The notes: a model not told the origin generated them from the letters alone. 64,000 nt of DNA from Halovulum sp039180525 (GCA_039180525.1 JBCDDF010000001.1:62001-126000); one strand, 5' to 3'; positions 26,459 to 34,784 are shown, counted from the stretch's first letter. A program made the numbers and translations.

Positions 26459-27341
26459 GCCCGCGTTCGAGGGCTGCCTGATCGGCCATGCCCGGGTAGA
26501 ACGGCTGTGGACCGGGGCGCGCTGGTCCGAGGGCCCGGCCTGGTTCGCCGCCGGGCGCTACCTGGTCTGGTCGGACATCCCCAACGACCGGATGCTGCGG
26601 TTCGACGAAACCGATGGCTCGGTCTCTGTCTTTCGCCAGCCGGCGCGCAACTCCAACGGAAACACGGTCGACCGGCAGGGGCGGCTGGTGAGTTGCGAAC
26701 ACCTGGCCCGGCGCGTCACCCGCACCGAACACGATGGCAGCGTGACGGTCATCGCCGACAGCTATCGCGGCCAGCGGCTGAATTCGCCCAATGACGTGGT
26801 GGTGAAATCCGACGGCTCGATCTGGTTCACCGACCCGTCCTATGGGATCCTGATGGATTACGAGGGCGCGCGCGCCGAAAGCGAGATCGGTGCCTGCCAT
26901 GTCTATCGTGTCGACCCCTCGGGAGAGATCGCGATCGCGGCCGATGATTACGTCAAACCCAACGGGCTCGCCTTTTCGCCCGACGAGCGGCATCTCTATA
27001 TCGCCGACACCGGCATCACCCATGACCCGGCCGGGCCGAAGCATATCCGCCGGCACGCGGTCGCCGACGACAACAGCCTGACCGGCGGCGAGGTCTTCGC
27101 CACCTGTGCGGCCGGCCTGTTCGACGGGTTTCGTGTCGATCGGGAGGGGCGCATCTGGAGTTCCGCCGCCGATGGCGTGCATTGCCTCGACCCTGAGGGG
27201 CGGCTGATCGGCAAGGTGAAGATCCCCGAACTGGTCGCCAATGTCTGTTTCGGCGGGCCAAAGCTGAACCGGTTGTTCATCTGCGGGACGACGTCGCTTT
27301 ATTCGGTCTATCTGAACGTCAATGGCGTGTCGCCGCTATGA
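26415..27341 (+). CDS. SMP-30/gluconolactonase/LRE family lactonase
   Basis: A 308-residue six-bladed beta-propeller hydrolase expected to open a sugar lactone in the cytoplasm (no signal peptide). The metal ligands appear in WSEGPAWF (Glu), SPNDVVVKSDGSIWFTDPSYG (Asn) and KPNGLAFSPDERHLYIADTG (Asp). The ATG at 26415 follows GGAGGG; in-frame ATGs at 26418 and 26427 are alternatives. It overlaps the next gene by ATGA. Its position suggests it acts on a lactone formed from the imported sugar. Confidence 0.9.
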   Translation: MMFGMIEGTGFEAIEPAFEGCLIGHARVERLWTGARWSEGPAWFAAGRYLVWSDIPNDRMLRFDETDGSVSVFRQPARNSNGNTVDRQGRLVSCEHLARRVTRTEHDGSVTVIADSYRGQRLNSPNDVVVKSDGSIWFTDPSYGILMDYEGARAESEIGACHVYRVDPSGEIAIAADDYVKPNGLAFSPDERHLYIADTGITHDPAGPKHIRRHAVADDNSLTGGEVFATCAAGLFDGFRVDREGRIWSSAADGVHCLDPEGRLIGKVKIPELVANVCFGGPKLNRLFICGTTSLYSVYLNVNGVSPL

Positions 27342-27745
27342 GGGTCACCGAACCCGCGCTGCGGCTGACGCATGAAGCAGCCCTGGCGATGCTGGCCGCC
27401 GCGGTCGCCAAGGCCGAAGAGATGGGCCAGCCGCAATGCATCGCCATCGTCGATGCCAGCGGGGTGACGGTGGCGCAGTTGCGCATGACCGGCGCGAAGT
27501 ATCTGAGCCTTAAGAGTGCCCGGGCAAAGGCGCGCACCGCGGCTTCGATCGGCGCGCCCAGCGGCGACATTCCGGCCGCCGTCGGCCCGGCGATCGCCGC
27601 CGCGACCGGCGGCGCCGGCACCGCATTGGCCGGCGGTCTGCCGATCTTTGTGGAGCGCGCTTTGGTGGGCGGCATCGGCATCGGCTCGGGCAGCCCCGAC
27701 CAGGATGTCGCGGTGGCGCGGGCGGCGCTGGCGGCGCTTTCCTGA
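27338..27745 (+). CDS. GlcG/HbpS family protein (haem-degrading/binding fold)
   Basis: A 135-residue GlcG/HbpS domain protein without signal peptide. Typical segments are LTHEAALAMLAAAVAKAEEMG, CIAIVDASGVTVAQLRM and ALVGGIGIGSGSPDQDVAVARAALAAL. The family includes haem-binding HbpS and uncharacterised proteins encoded beside oxidoreductases. It is last in the operon, coupled to the lactonase gene by ATGA and followed directly by a hairpin terminator. Confidence 0.85.
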   Translation: MRVTEPALRLTHEAALAMLAAAVAKAEEMGQPQCIAIVDASGVTVAQLRMTGAKYLSLKSARAKARTAASIGAPSGDIPAAVGPAIAAATGGAGTALAGGLPIFVERALVGGIGIGSGSPDQDVAVARAALAALS

Positions 27746-27780
27746 AAACCGGCCCGGCCTCCGGGGCCGGTTTGCATTTT
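27746..27780 (+). terminator. Rho-independent terminator of the sugar/b561/lactonase operon
   Basis: AAACCGGCCC (27746-27755) pairs with GGGCCGGTTT (27764-27773) over an 8-base loop, followed by GCATTTTT. It starts immediately after the stop of the GlcG-like gene. Confidence 0.8.
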
Positions 27781-27860
27781 TGAAAGTCCGCTTGCGTTTC
27801 GCCGCGTTGATCCAGGCTGCCCCGCGTGTTGCCGTGCGATGAAATCGCAAAGGGTGACGC

Positions 27861-28847
27861 ATGCAGTTTCTCGACCAAGAAATCGCGCCGCTGGGCATGG
27901 GCTGCTGGCCCATCGGCGGGGCGATGTTTTCGGGTGCCCAGTCGCTGGGCTACGCCAATAGCGACGACGCCCAGTCGATCAAGGCCATCCATGCGGCGTT
28001 GGCGGGCGGCATTACGCTTTTCGATACCGCCGCCGCCTATGGTGCCGGTCATTCGGAGCGGCTGCTGGCGCAGGCATTGAAGGGTCGGCCCGAAGCGCTG
28101 GTGGTCACCAAGATCGGCATCGGCATTGACGAGGACAGCCGGCAATTGTCGTTCGGGACGTTTGCCGCCGAAAGCGTCGCGCCGGCCGTGGAGGGCTGTC
28201 TGCGACGGCTGGGCCGGGATCGCATCGACCTGCTGCTGCTGCATGTCAATGAAATGCCGGTGCCCGAGGCGGCGGCGGTGTTCGACGCAATGGATGACGC
28301 ATGCGCGGCCGGAAAGATCCGGGCCTACGGCTGGAGCACCGACATCTCCGAAAGTGCTGCGGCGATGGCCGGGCGGGCGCGTTTCACGGCTGTGGAGCAC
28401 GCGATGAACGTGTTCTTCGATGCGCCGCGGATGCAGATGACGGTTCGCGACCACGGGCTGGCCGCGCTGCTTCGCTCGCCGCTGGCTATGGGGCTGCTCA
28501 GCGGGAAATACGACGCCAAAACGACGATGCCCAACGGGGACATACGCGCCGCGCGCGAGGACTGGATGGAGTACTTCCGCGATGGCAAGGCGAACCCGGC
28601 CTTTCTGAAGACGCTGGATGCGGTGCGCGATCTGCTGATGACCGATGGCCGCAGCCTGGTGCAGGGGGCTTTGGGCTGGCTGTGGGCCAAACGCGCGGCG
28701 AATGTGCCGATCCCCGGTGCCCGCACCGTGGATCAGATCGAGGGGATCGCCGCTGCGCTCGCGTTCGGGCCGCTGGATCCGGGCGTCATGGAGGCGATCG
28801 AGGGATTGGTCGAACGCCGCCCGGAGGAGCCCGATCGCCCGCGATAG
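27861..28847 (+). CDS. Aldo/keto reductase
   Basis: A 328-residue cytoplasmic NAD(P)H oxidoreductase with a TIM-barrel AKR fold. The catalytic tetrad is visible as Asp and Tyr in LFDTAAAYGAGHSE, Lys in VVTKIG and His in LLLLHVNE. The late QGALGWLWAKRAANVPIPGARTVDQIE is the cofactor-binding end of the barrel. It stands 80 bases after the operon terminator and is likely transcribed separately. A sugar or sugar-derived aldehyde is plausible as substrate. Confidence 0.9.
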   Translation: MQFLDQEIAPLGMGCWPIGGAMFSGAQSLGYANSDDAQSIKAIHAALAGGITLFDTAAAYGAGHSERLLAQALKGRPEALVVTKIGIGIDEDSRQLSFGTFAAESVAPAVEGCLRRLGRDRIDLLLLHVNEMPVPEAAAVFDAMDDACAAGKIRAYGWSTDISESAAAMAGRARFTAVEHAMNVFFDAPRMQMTVRDHGLAALLRSPLAMGLLSGKYDAKTTMPNGDIRAAREDWMEYFRDGKANPAFLKTLDAVRDLLMTDGRSLVQGALGWLWAKRAANVPIPGARTVDQIEGIAAALAFGPLDPGVMEAIEGLVERRPEEPDRPR

Positions 28848-28931
28848 GCCGGCCGCCTGCAGCGCCGCGTCTACCGACAAAGAGACACCTACGGGCCACG
28901 CCGGGTCCCGCGATAGCCCCAAGCGGGGCAC

Positions 28932-29003
28932 GCCCGGACCCGCGGGCTTGCCCGCGGCCTGGCCGCTGGCGGCCAGGAGGATCGCTTGCGATCCTGTCCG
29001 GGC
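28932..29003. repeat. Cloverleaf palindromic repeat, copy 2
   Basis: A 72-base element with the same closing stem (GCCCGGAC 28932-28939 and GTCCGGGC 28996-29003) and the same first arm (CCGCGGG, loop CTTG, CCCGCGG) as copy 1. Arm 2 is extended by one G-C pair with loop CTGG, and arm 3 is one pair shorter with loop CTTG. Total length and junction geometry are kept. It lies between convergent genes ending at 28847 and 29007, the end of the acetyltransferase gene being only 4 bases away. Confidence 0.85.
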
Positions 29004-29006
29004 GGA

Positions 29007-29510
29007 TCAGCGCCCGGCGGCGGCCGCGGCGGGACCGGAGAGCGGCTTGGTCATGAACACGCTGTTGGCGTCCTCGACATAAGTCCCGAAGGGCGGGCAG
29101 GGCGTGAAACCGTGGCGCGCATAAAGCCCGCGCGCCGGGGCATAGGCGTCCATCGATCCGGTCTCCAGCCACAGCCGCCCCAGTTCGCGCGCCCGGGCCG
29201 CCGCCTCCAGATGCGCAAGCATCGCCGCGCCCAATCCGCGTCCGCGGGCGGCCTCGGCCACATGCATGGATTTGATCTCCGCCCCCTCCGCCCCTTCCGC
29301 CGGGTCGATCAGCTGAAGCGCACCGGTGGCCAGCGCGGCCTCCCCCTCCCAGGCAACGTAAAGCGTGATGCCCGGCGCGCGCAGCGCCTGCGCCGTCAGC
29401 GTGTGCGCGCTCGTGGCCGGGGAATGGGCATGGGAATGCGCCCGGTGCGCGGCGATCAGCGCCATCACACGCGGGTCTTGCAGATCGTCGGGCCGGATCT
29501 CCACCGTCAT
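29007..29510 (-). CDS. GNAT-family N-acetyltransferase
   Basis: A 167-residue acetyltransferase. The acetyl-CoA-binding motif A is IKSMHVAEAARGRGLGAAMLAHLE, and motif B follows as LWLETGSMDAYAPARGLYARHGF. An N-terminal His-rich stretch (HRAHSHAHSP) is unusual. It resembles PhnO/YjaB-type small-molecule acetyltransferases, but the acceptor is unknown. It is a single minus-strand gene 38 bases after the CoxL-like gene's stop and may be co-transcribed with it. Confidence 0.88.
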   Translation of the reverse strand: MTVEIRPDDLQDPRVMALIAAHRAHSHAHSPATSAHTLTAQALRAPGITLYVAWEGEAALATGALQLIDPAEGAEGAEIKSMHVAEAARGRGLGAAMLAHLEAAARARELGRLWLETGSMDAYAPARGLYARHGFTPCPPFGTYVEDANSVFMTKPLSGPAAAAAGR

Positions 29511-29548
29511 TTCGTTATCCCGTCAGCCGTCCGGCGGCCCGCCGGCGG

Positions 29549-31849
29549 TCACTCCGCCGCCAGCGGCGCCCGGGCTTCCTGCAGCCAGCCCCACATGCGC
29601 AGCGGCGTCAGCGGCATGTCCACGCGCCGCACACCCTCCTGCCATACGGCATCGAGCGCGGCATTCGTCACCGCCGCCAGCGCGCCCACCGTGCCGGCCT
29701 CGCCGCAGCCCTTCATGCCGACCGCATTCGCAGTCGACGGGATCAGTTCGGTGTGGAACGGGATGAACGGCACGTCATCGGCGCGCGGCATGCCGTAATC
29801 CATGAACGACCCGGTCAGAAGCTGCCCGGTTTCGTCATAGACGGTGTGTTCGGTGATCGCCTGGCCAATGCCCTGTGCCACGCCGCCGTGAACCTGGCCT
29901 TCGACGATCATCGGGTTCATCAGCACGCCGAAGTCATCCACCACGGTGTATTTCACACACGCGGTCACGCCGGTATCGGGGTCGATCTCCACCTCTGCGA
30001 AATGCGCGCCATAGGGGAAGGACCGGGCGGGCACCGTGTTTTCCAACTCGGTGATCAGCAGATCGGCTATCTGCCGTTCGCGCGCCACATGGGCAAGATC
30101 CATGATCGAGATCCGCCGGTCGGTGCCCGCCACCGAGAACACACCATCCTCGAACACCAGATCGGCGGCCGCGACCTCCAGTTCCTCTTCCGCCAACGGG
30201 CGGAACTTCTCCACCATGCGGTCGGCGGCAGCGTTGATCGAGTTGCCCTGCATGGTGCCCGACCGCGACCCGCCGGTGCCGCCGCCCTTGGCGATGCGGT
30301 CGCTGTCGCCCTGGACGAAGCGGATCTTCTCGAACGGGATGCCCGCGCGGCTGTGCAGGAACTGCGCGAACACGGTCTCATGGCCTTGGCCGTTCGACTG
30401 GGTGCCGACGAACAACTCCACCATGCCATCCTCGGCAAAGGCGATCTTGGTGGTCTCGTTCTGGTCGCCGAGGATCGATTCGATGTAGAACGACAGCCCG
30501 ATGCCGCGCAGCTTGCCGCGCGCCGCACTCTCGGCGCGCCGTGCGGCGAACCCCGGCACATCGGCCTCCGCCTCGGCGCGGGTCAGCAGCCGGTCGAAAT
30601 CGCCGACATCATAAAGCTCTTTCGAAAAGGTCGTGTAAGGCATCGCGGCGGCGGGAATGAAGTTCTTGCGCCGCAGATCCAGCGGATCGACGCCCAGATC
30701 CTTTGCGGCGAAATCGATCAGCCGCTCCATGACATAGATCGCCTCGGGCCGGCCGGCGCCGCGATAGGCGTCGATGGGCGTGGTGTTGGTATAGATCCCC
30801 TGCACCCCGAACCAGGCGGTTTGCACGTCATAGACGCCCGTCAGCACCTTCAGCGCCAATTCGGTCTGAATGAACTGCGCGAAGGCCGAGTTATAGGCGC
30901 CCAAATTGCACACCGAGTGGATCCGGACCGCGGTCATCTTGTGATCGGCGTCGAACGCGGCCTCGGCCACCGTGACCAGATCGCGGCCACCATTGTCGGT
31001 CAGCATCCCCTCGCCGCGATCCGCGATCCAGCGCACGGCGCGGTTCAGATCCTTTGCCGCCAGGCAGGTGATGAACTGTTCGGGATAGTCGAAGGATTTC
31101 ATGCCGAACCCGCCGCCCACGTCGGGCGTGGTCACGCGCACCGCCTCCGGCGCCATGCCCAGCTTCTTGGCCAGCGCGCGTTTGGTGCCCCACACGCCCT
31201 GGCCATTGACCTGGTGGTGCAGCCGGCCGTCGACCATCTCCGCCCAGCAGCCGCGCGGCTCCATCGCGTTGCAGATGATGCGGTTGTCGACCAGATCCAG
31301 CCGCACGCAGCGCGCCGCCGCGGCAAAGGCCGCGTCCGTGGCGTCGGCGTCGCCGTAATGCCAGTCAAAGGCGATATTGCCCGGCGCGGCCGCGTGGATC
31401 GCGCCGCCGCCCGGGGCGGTGTCGACATGCACGTCCAGATCCTCGAAATCGGCGAGGATCGTCTCTGCCGCATCGCGCGCCGCGGCCGGGGTCTCGGCGA
31501 CCACGGCCGCCACCGCCTCGCCGGCGAAGCGCACGCGATCCTCGGCCAGAATGGGGCGCACGGGGGCTGCCGCAGACCCGCCATCGGGCAGGCTGAGCAC
31601 CGAGAAATTCATCGAATTCTCAAGCTTGTCCGCCAGATCGGCGGCGGTGTAGACCGCCAGTACGCCGGGCATCTCCCGCGCATCTGCGACATCCAGTTCG
31701 GTGATCTCGGCATGCGCGACAGGGGCGCGGAAGAACACCACATGGGCCGCCCCCTCGGGCGCGCCATCATCGACATACCGCCCGGTGCCGGTCAGGAACC
31801 GCACGTCTTCCTTGCGCCGCGCAGGCTGGCTTACGCCGAATTTGCTCAT
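29549..31849 (-). CDS. Xanthine dehydrogenase/CO dehydrogenase-family molybdenum hydroxylase large subunit (form II CoxL-like)
   Basis: A 766-residue molybdenum-cofactor subunit starting MSKFGVSQPARRKEDVRFLTGTGRYVDD, typical of CoxL-like proteins. The active-site loop reads DAYRGAGR near residue 360, the form II version; true CO dehydrogenases (form I) have AYXCSFR. VGGGFGMKSFDYPEQ and the C-terminal GCGEAGTVGAL, with the catalytic Glu, are present. No medium (FAD) or small (2Fe-2S) subunit gene is adjacent on either side, which is unusual. The substrate is probably an aldehyde or aromatic carbon rather than CO. Confidence 0.88.
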   Translation of the reverse strand: MSKFGVSQPARRKEDVRFLTGTGRYVDDGAPEGAAHVVFFRAPVAHAEITELDVADAREMPGVLAVYTAADLADKLENSMNFSVLSLPDGGSAAAPVRPILAEDRVRFAGEAVAAVVAETPAAARDAAETILADFEDLDVHVDTAPGGGAIHAAAPGNIAFDWHYGDADATDAAFAAAARCVRLDLVDNRIICNAMEPRGCWAEMVDGRLHHQVNGQGVWGTKRALAKKLGMAPEAVRVTTPDVGGGFGMKSFDYPEQFITCLAAKDLNRAVRWIADRGEGMLTDNGGRDLVTVAEAAFDADHKMTAVRIHSVCNLGAYNSAFAQFIQTELALKVLTGVYDVQTAWFGVQGIYTNTTPIDAYRGAGRPEAIYVMERLIDFAAKDLGVDPLDLRRKNFIPAAAMPYTTFSKELYDVGDFDRLLTRAEAEADVPGFAARRAESAARGKLRGIGLSFYIESILGDQNETTKIAFAEDGMVELFVGTQSNGQGHETVFAQFLHSRAGIPFEKIRFVQGDSDRIAKGGGTGGSRSGTMQGNSINAAADRMVEKFRPLAEEELEVAAADLVFEDGVFSVAGTDRRISIMDLAHVARERQIADLLITELENTVPARSFPYGAHFAEVEIDPDTGVTACVKYTVVDDFGVLMNPMIVEGQVHGGVAQGIGQAITEHTVYDETGQLLTGSFMDYGMPRADDVPFIPFHTELIPSTANAVGMKGCGEAGTVGALAAVTNAALDAVWQEGVRRVDMPLTPLRMWGWLQEARAPLAAE

Positions 31850-31920
31850 CGTTATCTCTCGGGAAATCCGCGTTGGCTATGTGTAAATTTAGCAGCCCCA
31901 CGCGCGGTGTCGAGCGCGGC

Positions 31921-32094
31921 TTAGGGCGCGCGCGGCGGCGCCTTTGGATCGGGCAGCTTGTGCCCCTCCGCCACCCGGTCGGCACGCGCGCGCTCTGCGG
32001 CGTCGCGGCGGTCCGCGGCGGTGCCGGCGTCGGCGCGGTTGGCCTCTCGCGCCTTTTGCTTGCGCACGGTGCGCAGGTTGACGACCCGGCTCAT
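31921..32094 (-). CDS. DUF4169 family small protein
   Basis: A 57-residue, highly charged protein beginning MSRVVNLRTVRKQKAREANR and ending PDPKAPPRAP. The start MS(R/K)VVNLR..RKQKAR and the later ARADRVAEGHK segment match the DUF4169 family of Rhodobacterales. Function is unknown; the basic helical composition suggests a nucleic-acid or ribosome partner, which is only a guess. Its ATG overlaps the fumC stop as ATGA, so it is translated as the second cistron of a fumC operon. Confidence 0.85.
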   Translation of the reverse strand: MSRVVNLRTVRKQKAREANRADAGTAADRRDAAERARADRVAEGHKLPDPKAPPRAP

Positions 32095-33485
32095 GGTTTG
32101 GGGCCCACCATCTGTTCGGGCCGCACGACCCGGTCGAAGGTCTCGGCATCGACAAAGCCCAGCTTGATCGCCTCCTCCTTCAGGGTGGTGCGGTTCTTAT
32201 GCGCGGTCTTGGCCACCTTGGTCGCGTTGTCATAGCCGATCTCGGGCGCAAGCGCCGTCACCAGCATCAGGCTTTCCCGCATCAACTGGTCGATCCGGTC
32301 GGCATCGGCCTCGATCCCTACGACGCAATTGTCGGTGAAGGCGGTCGCCGCGTCGCCCAAAAGTTGGATCGATTGCAGCACGTTATAGGCCATCATCGGC
32401 TTATAGACGTTCAATTCGAAATGGCCCTGGCTGCCGGCAAAACCCACCGCGGCGTCATTGCCCATGACATGGGCGCAGACCTGGGTCAGCGCCTCGCACT
32501 GGGTCGGGTTGACCTTGCCCGGCATGATCGACGATCCGGGTTCGTTTTCGGGCAGCATCAACTCGCCCAGCCCGCAGCGGGGCCCGCTGCCCAGAAAGCG
32601 GATGTCGTTGGCGATCTTGAACAGGCTGGCGGCCACCGTCTTCAACGCCCCCGACATCTCCACCATCGCGTCATGGGCGGCCAGCGCCTCGAACTTGTTG
32701 GGCGCGGTGATGAAGGGCAGGCCGGTGATCTCTGCCATGTTCGCGGCCACCGTTTCCGCCCAGCCGGTGCGGGTGTTGAGCCCGGTGCCCACGGCCGTGC
32801 CGCCCTGGGCCAGCGCATAGATGTTCTCAAGTGCGGCGCGCAGCCGTTTGATGCCCTGTTCGACCTGGAACGCATAGCCGCCGAATTCCTGGCCCAGCGT
32901 CAGCGGGGTGGCGTCCTGCGTATGCGTTCGGCCGATCTTGATGATGTCCTTGAACGCCTCCGCCTTGGCGGTCAGCGCGAAATGCAGCTTTTGCAGGCCG
33001 GGCAGGGCGACGTCGTTGGCGCTGGTCGCGGTGGCGATATGCATCGCGGTGGGGAAGGTGTCGTTGGAGCTTTGCCCCATGTTCACGTGGTCGTTGGGAT
33101 GCACCGGCTCTTTGGAGCCGATGGTACCGCCCAGGATCTCGATGGCCCGATTGGCGATTACCTCGTTGGCGTTCATGTTCGACTGCGTGCCCGACCCGGT
33201 CTGCCAGACGACCAGCGGGAAATGCGCGTCCAGATCGCCGGCGATGACCTCTCCGGCCGCCTGGACGATGGCCTCGCCCAGCTTTGGGTCCAGCGTGCCC
33301 TGGGTGACGTTGGCCTGGGCGCAGGCCTGCTTGATCACCCCCAGCGCGCGCACCACGGCCACGGGCTGGGTTTCCCAGCCGATGGGGAAATTCATCAGGC
33401 TGCGCTGGGTCTGGGCGCCCCAATACTTGTCGGCGGGAACCTCCAGGGGGCCGAAGGAGTCGGATTCGGTGCGGGTGGCGGTCAT
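32091..33485 (-). CDS. fumC: Class II fumarate hydratase
   Basis: A 464-residue TCA-cycle enzyme interconverting fumarate and malate, iron-independent. The fumarase/aspartase signature GSSIMPGKVNPTQCE is present, with TGSGTQSNMNANEV and the HPNDHVNMGQSSNDTFPTAMH active-site segments earlier. Length is normal. The closely related argininosuccinate and aspartate lyases lack this combination. It is followed by the overlapping DUF4169 gene. Confidence 0.97.
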   Translation of the reverse strand: MTATRTESDSFGPLEVPADKYWGAQTQRSLMNFPIGWETQPVAVVRALGVIKQACAQANVTQGTLDPKLGEAIVQAAGEVIAGDLDAHFPLVVWQTGSGTQSNMNANEVIANRAIEILGGTIGSKEPVHPNDHVNMGQSSNDTFPTAMHIATATSANDVALPGLQKLHFALTAKAEAFKDIIKIGRTHTQDATPLTLGQEFGGYAFQVEQGIKRLRAALENIYALAQGGTAVGTGLNTRTGWAETVAANMAEITGLPFITAPNKFEALAAHDAMVEMSGALKTVAASLFKIANDIRFLGSGPRCGLGELMLPENEPGSSIMPGKVNPTQCEALTQVCAHVMGNDAAVGFAGSQGHFELNVYKPMMAYNVLQSIQLLGDAATAFTDNCVVGIEADADRIDQLMRESLMLVTALAPEIGYDNATKVAKTAHKNRTTLKEEAIKLGFVDAETFDRVVRPEQMVGPKP

Positions 33486-33559
33486 GGGATCCCTCCGGGT
33501 GTTGTTTTCGGCTGATTAGCGGCTGCCCGCGCGCTTGTCACCGCCGCCGTCACCGCCGC

Positions 33560-34024
33560 TCAGGTCTTGCGGAACCGGTCCAGGCTGACCACATCGGCGC
33601 CGCCGCTTTCCGCCGGCTCCGGCGCCTTGTCGCCCGATGGCGGCCCACCGGTGGGCGTGCCGTCTTCGTCATCGGTGCCGTCGAACCGCAGCCCGAACTC
33701 GACCGAGGGGTCGACGAATGTCTTGATCGCGTCGAACGGGATCACCAGCGTCGTCGGCTGGTCGTTGAAGCTGAGCGTCACCGCGAACCGGTCGCCGATC
33801 ACGTTCAGATCCCAGAACTCGTGCTGCAGGACGATGGTCATCGCTTCGGGATTCGCGGATTTCAGGTTGTCCGGGATGTCGACACCCGGATGGGCGGTGT
33901 CGAAAGTGATGAAGAAATGATGCTCGCCCGGCAGTCCTTCCTCGGCGACGCTGCCCAGCACCTCGGACATCAGCCCGCGTAGCGCCCTGTGCATCATATG
34001 CCCGTAGTCGATCCGTTCGGCCAT
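33560..34024 (-). CDS. sspB: SspB, ClpXP adaptor for ssrA-tagged proteins (alpha type)
   Basis: A 154-residue adaptor. The folded domain includes YGHMMHRALRGLMSEVLGSVAEEGLPGEHHFFITFDTAHPGV, VLQHEFWDLNVIGDRFAVTLSF and TTLVIPFDAIKTFVDPSVEFGLRF, matching the alphaproteobacterial SspB family. A Gly/Pro/Glu-rich linker leads to the C-terminal VVSLDRFRKT, which resembles the ClpX-docking tail. It binds ssrA-tagged proteins and hands them to ClpXP. The tmRNA gene that makes the tag lies about 480 bases upstream on the same strand. Confidence 0.92.
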   Translation of the reverse strand: MAERIDYGHMMHRALRGLMSEVLGSVAEEGLPGEHHFFITFDTAHPGVDIPDNLKSANPEAMTIVLQHEFWDLNVIGDRFAVTLSFNDQPTTLVIPFDAIKTFVDPSVEFGLRFDGTDDEDGTPTGGPPSGDKAPEPAESGGADVVSLDRFRKT

Positions 34025-34507
34025 CTGTCCCCCGTTTGGAACAAGAGCATAACGGATTCGCGATGTGAGGGAAGGGGACGAATCCGCGGCCGCAGTCGCA
34101 CCCGGCGCATTTCGGCCGCGCCGTCGCCGCCATTGTGCATCTTGTCACATTGGGATTGCGGCGGTCCCACGGGCGCGCCCGGACGTGGCGGGGCGCATTT
34201 TCGCACCGGGGCCACCCGCGCCACGGTCGCCGCGCGGACGGCAGCGCGCGGTAGTCCGCGAGAGACGCTTGCGGGGCCGCCCGCCCCGGTTCGGCGGGCG
34301 AAGGTCGGACCCTTCCGGCATGTGCGCTGGTTTTCGGGCCGCAAAGCCGCCCGCACCCATTCAATGTTTGATCTCTTCATGGGCGCGCGCGGGCAGCCGC
34401 ATCGCAAAGCGCAGGGAGCGCCCATGCATCTGGGGCGAGGATGTGTTCGCCCAAATCGAGAGGAAAATGCAGGCTTCTGTTGCCAGGTGCCTGCGAACCC
34501 CGCCCAG
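34025..34507. other. Intergenic region between sspB and ssrA without recognised gene
   Basis: No reading frame here has convincing family features on either strand. The most notable structure is a 9-bp inverted repeat, CATGGGCGC (34378-34386) with GCGCCCATG (34418-34426), around a 31-base GC-rich interior. It may hold the tmRNA downstream region and the sspB promoter. Confidence 0.5.
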
Positions 34508-34779
34508 ACTGGCTAGAGCCTGGGACTTAAGATTTCGGTCTTGCGCACTGCTTACGCAGCGAGCGCGACCGGAGCACGGTTGTCATTGGCAACTATCATG
34601 CTTGAGCCGGTAACGGTGGCGTCCTGCCGGGTGAAAGCTAACGTCTTTAGACGTCCGTCGATCCTGTTTCGGCCCCGTTGTCCCGCCAATGAGGGAGCTT
34701 GGTGGAGCCGCCGGGTACCGCCCCCGGGTCCGATCCGCTTATTGCACGCGCGTTTATCACCATATTCCCTTGCGGGACC
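34508..34779 (-). ncRNA. ssrA: Transfer-messenger RNA, circularly permuted two-piece form
   Basis: Read on the minus strand, the acceptor RNA comes first and ends CGGCTCCACCA, its final A at 34700. A 23-base intervening segment (34677-34699) follows, then the coding RNA starts GGGGCCGAAACAGGATCGAC at 34676. GGGGCCG pairs with CGGCTCC to form the acceptor stem and gives a G3-U70 wobble, the alanine identity signal. The tag frame, codons 34590-34555 with TAA at 34554-34552, encodes ANDNRAPVALAA. The outer ends are estimated: the 5' end from the promoter and the 3' end from the last complementary segment. It rescues stalled ribosomes and marks products for ClpXP. Confidence 0.95.
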
Positions 34780-34784
34780 CCACA

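Noticed and set aside
29753..31924. A plus-strand open frame of 723 codons
   Set aside because: It is the antisense shadow of the CoxL-like gene, whose motifs are intact on the minus strand.
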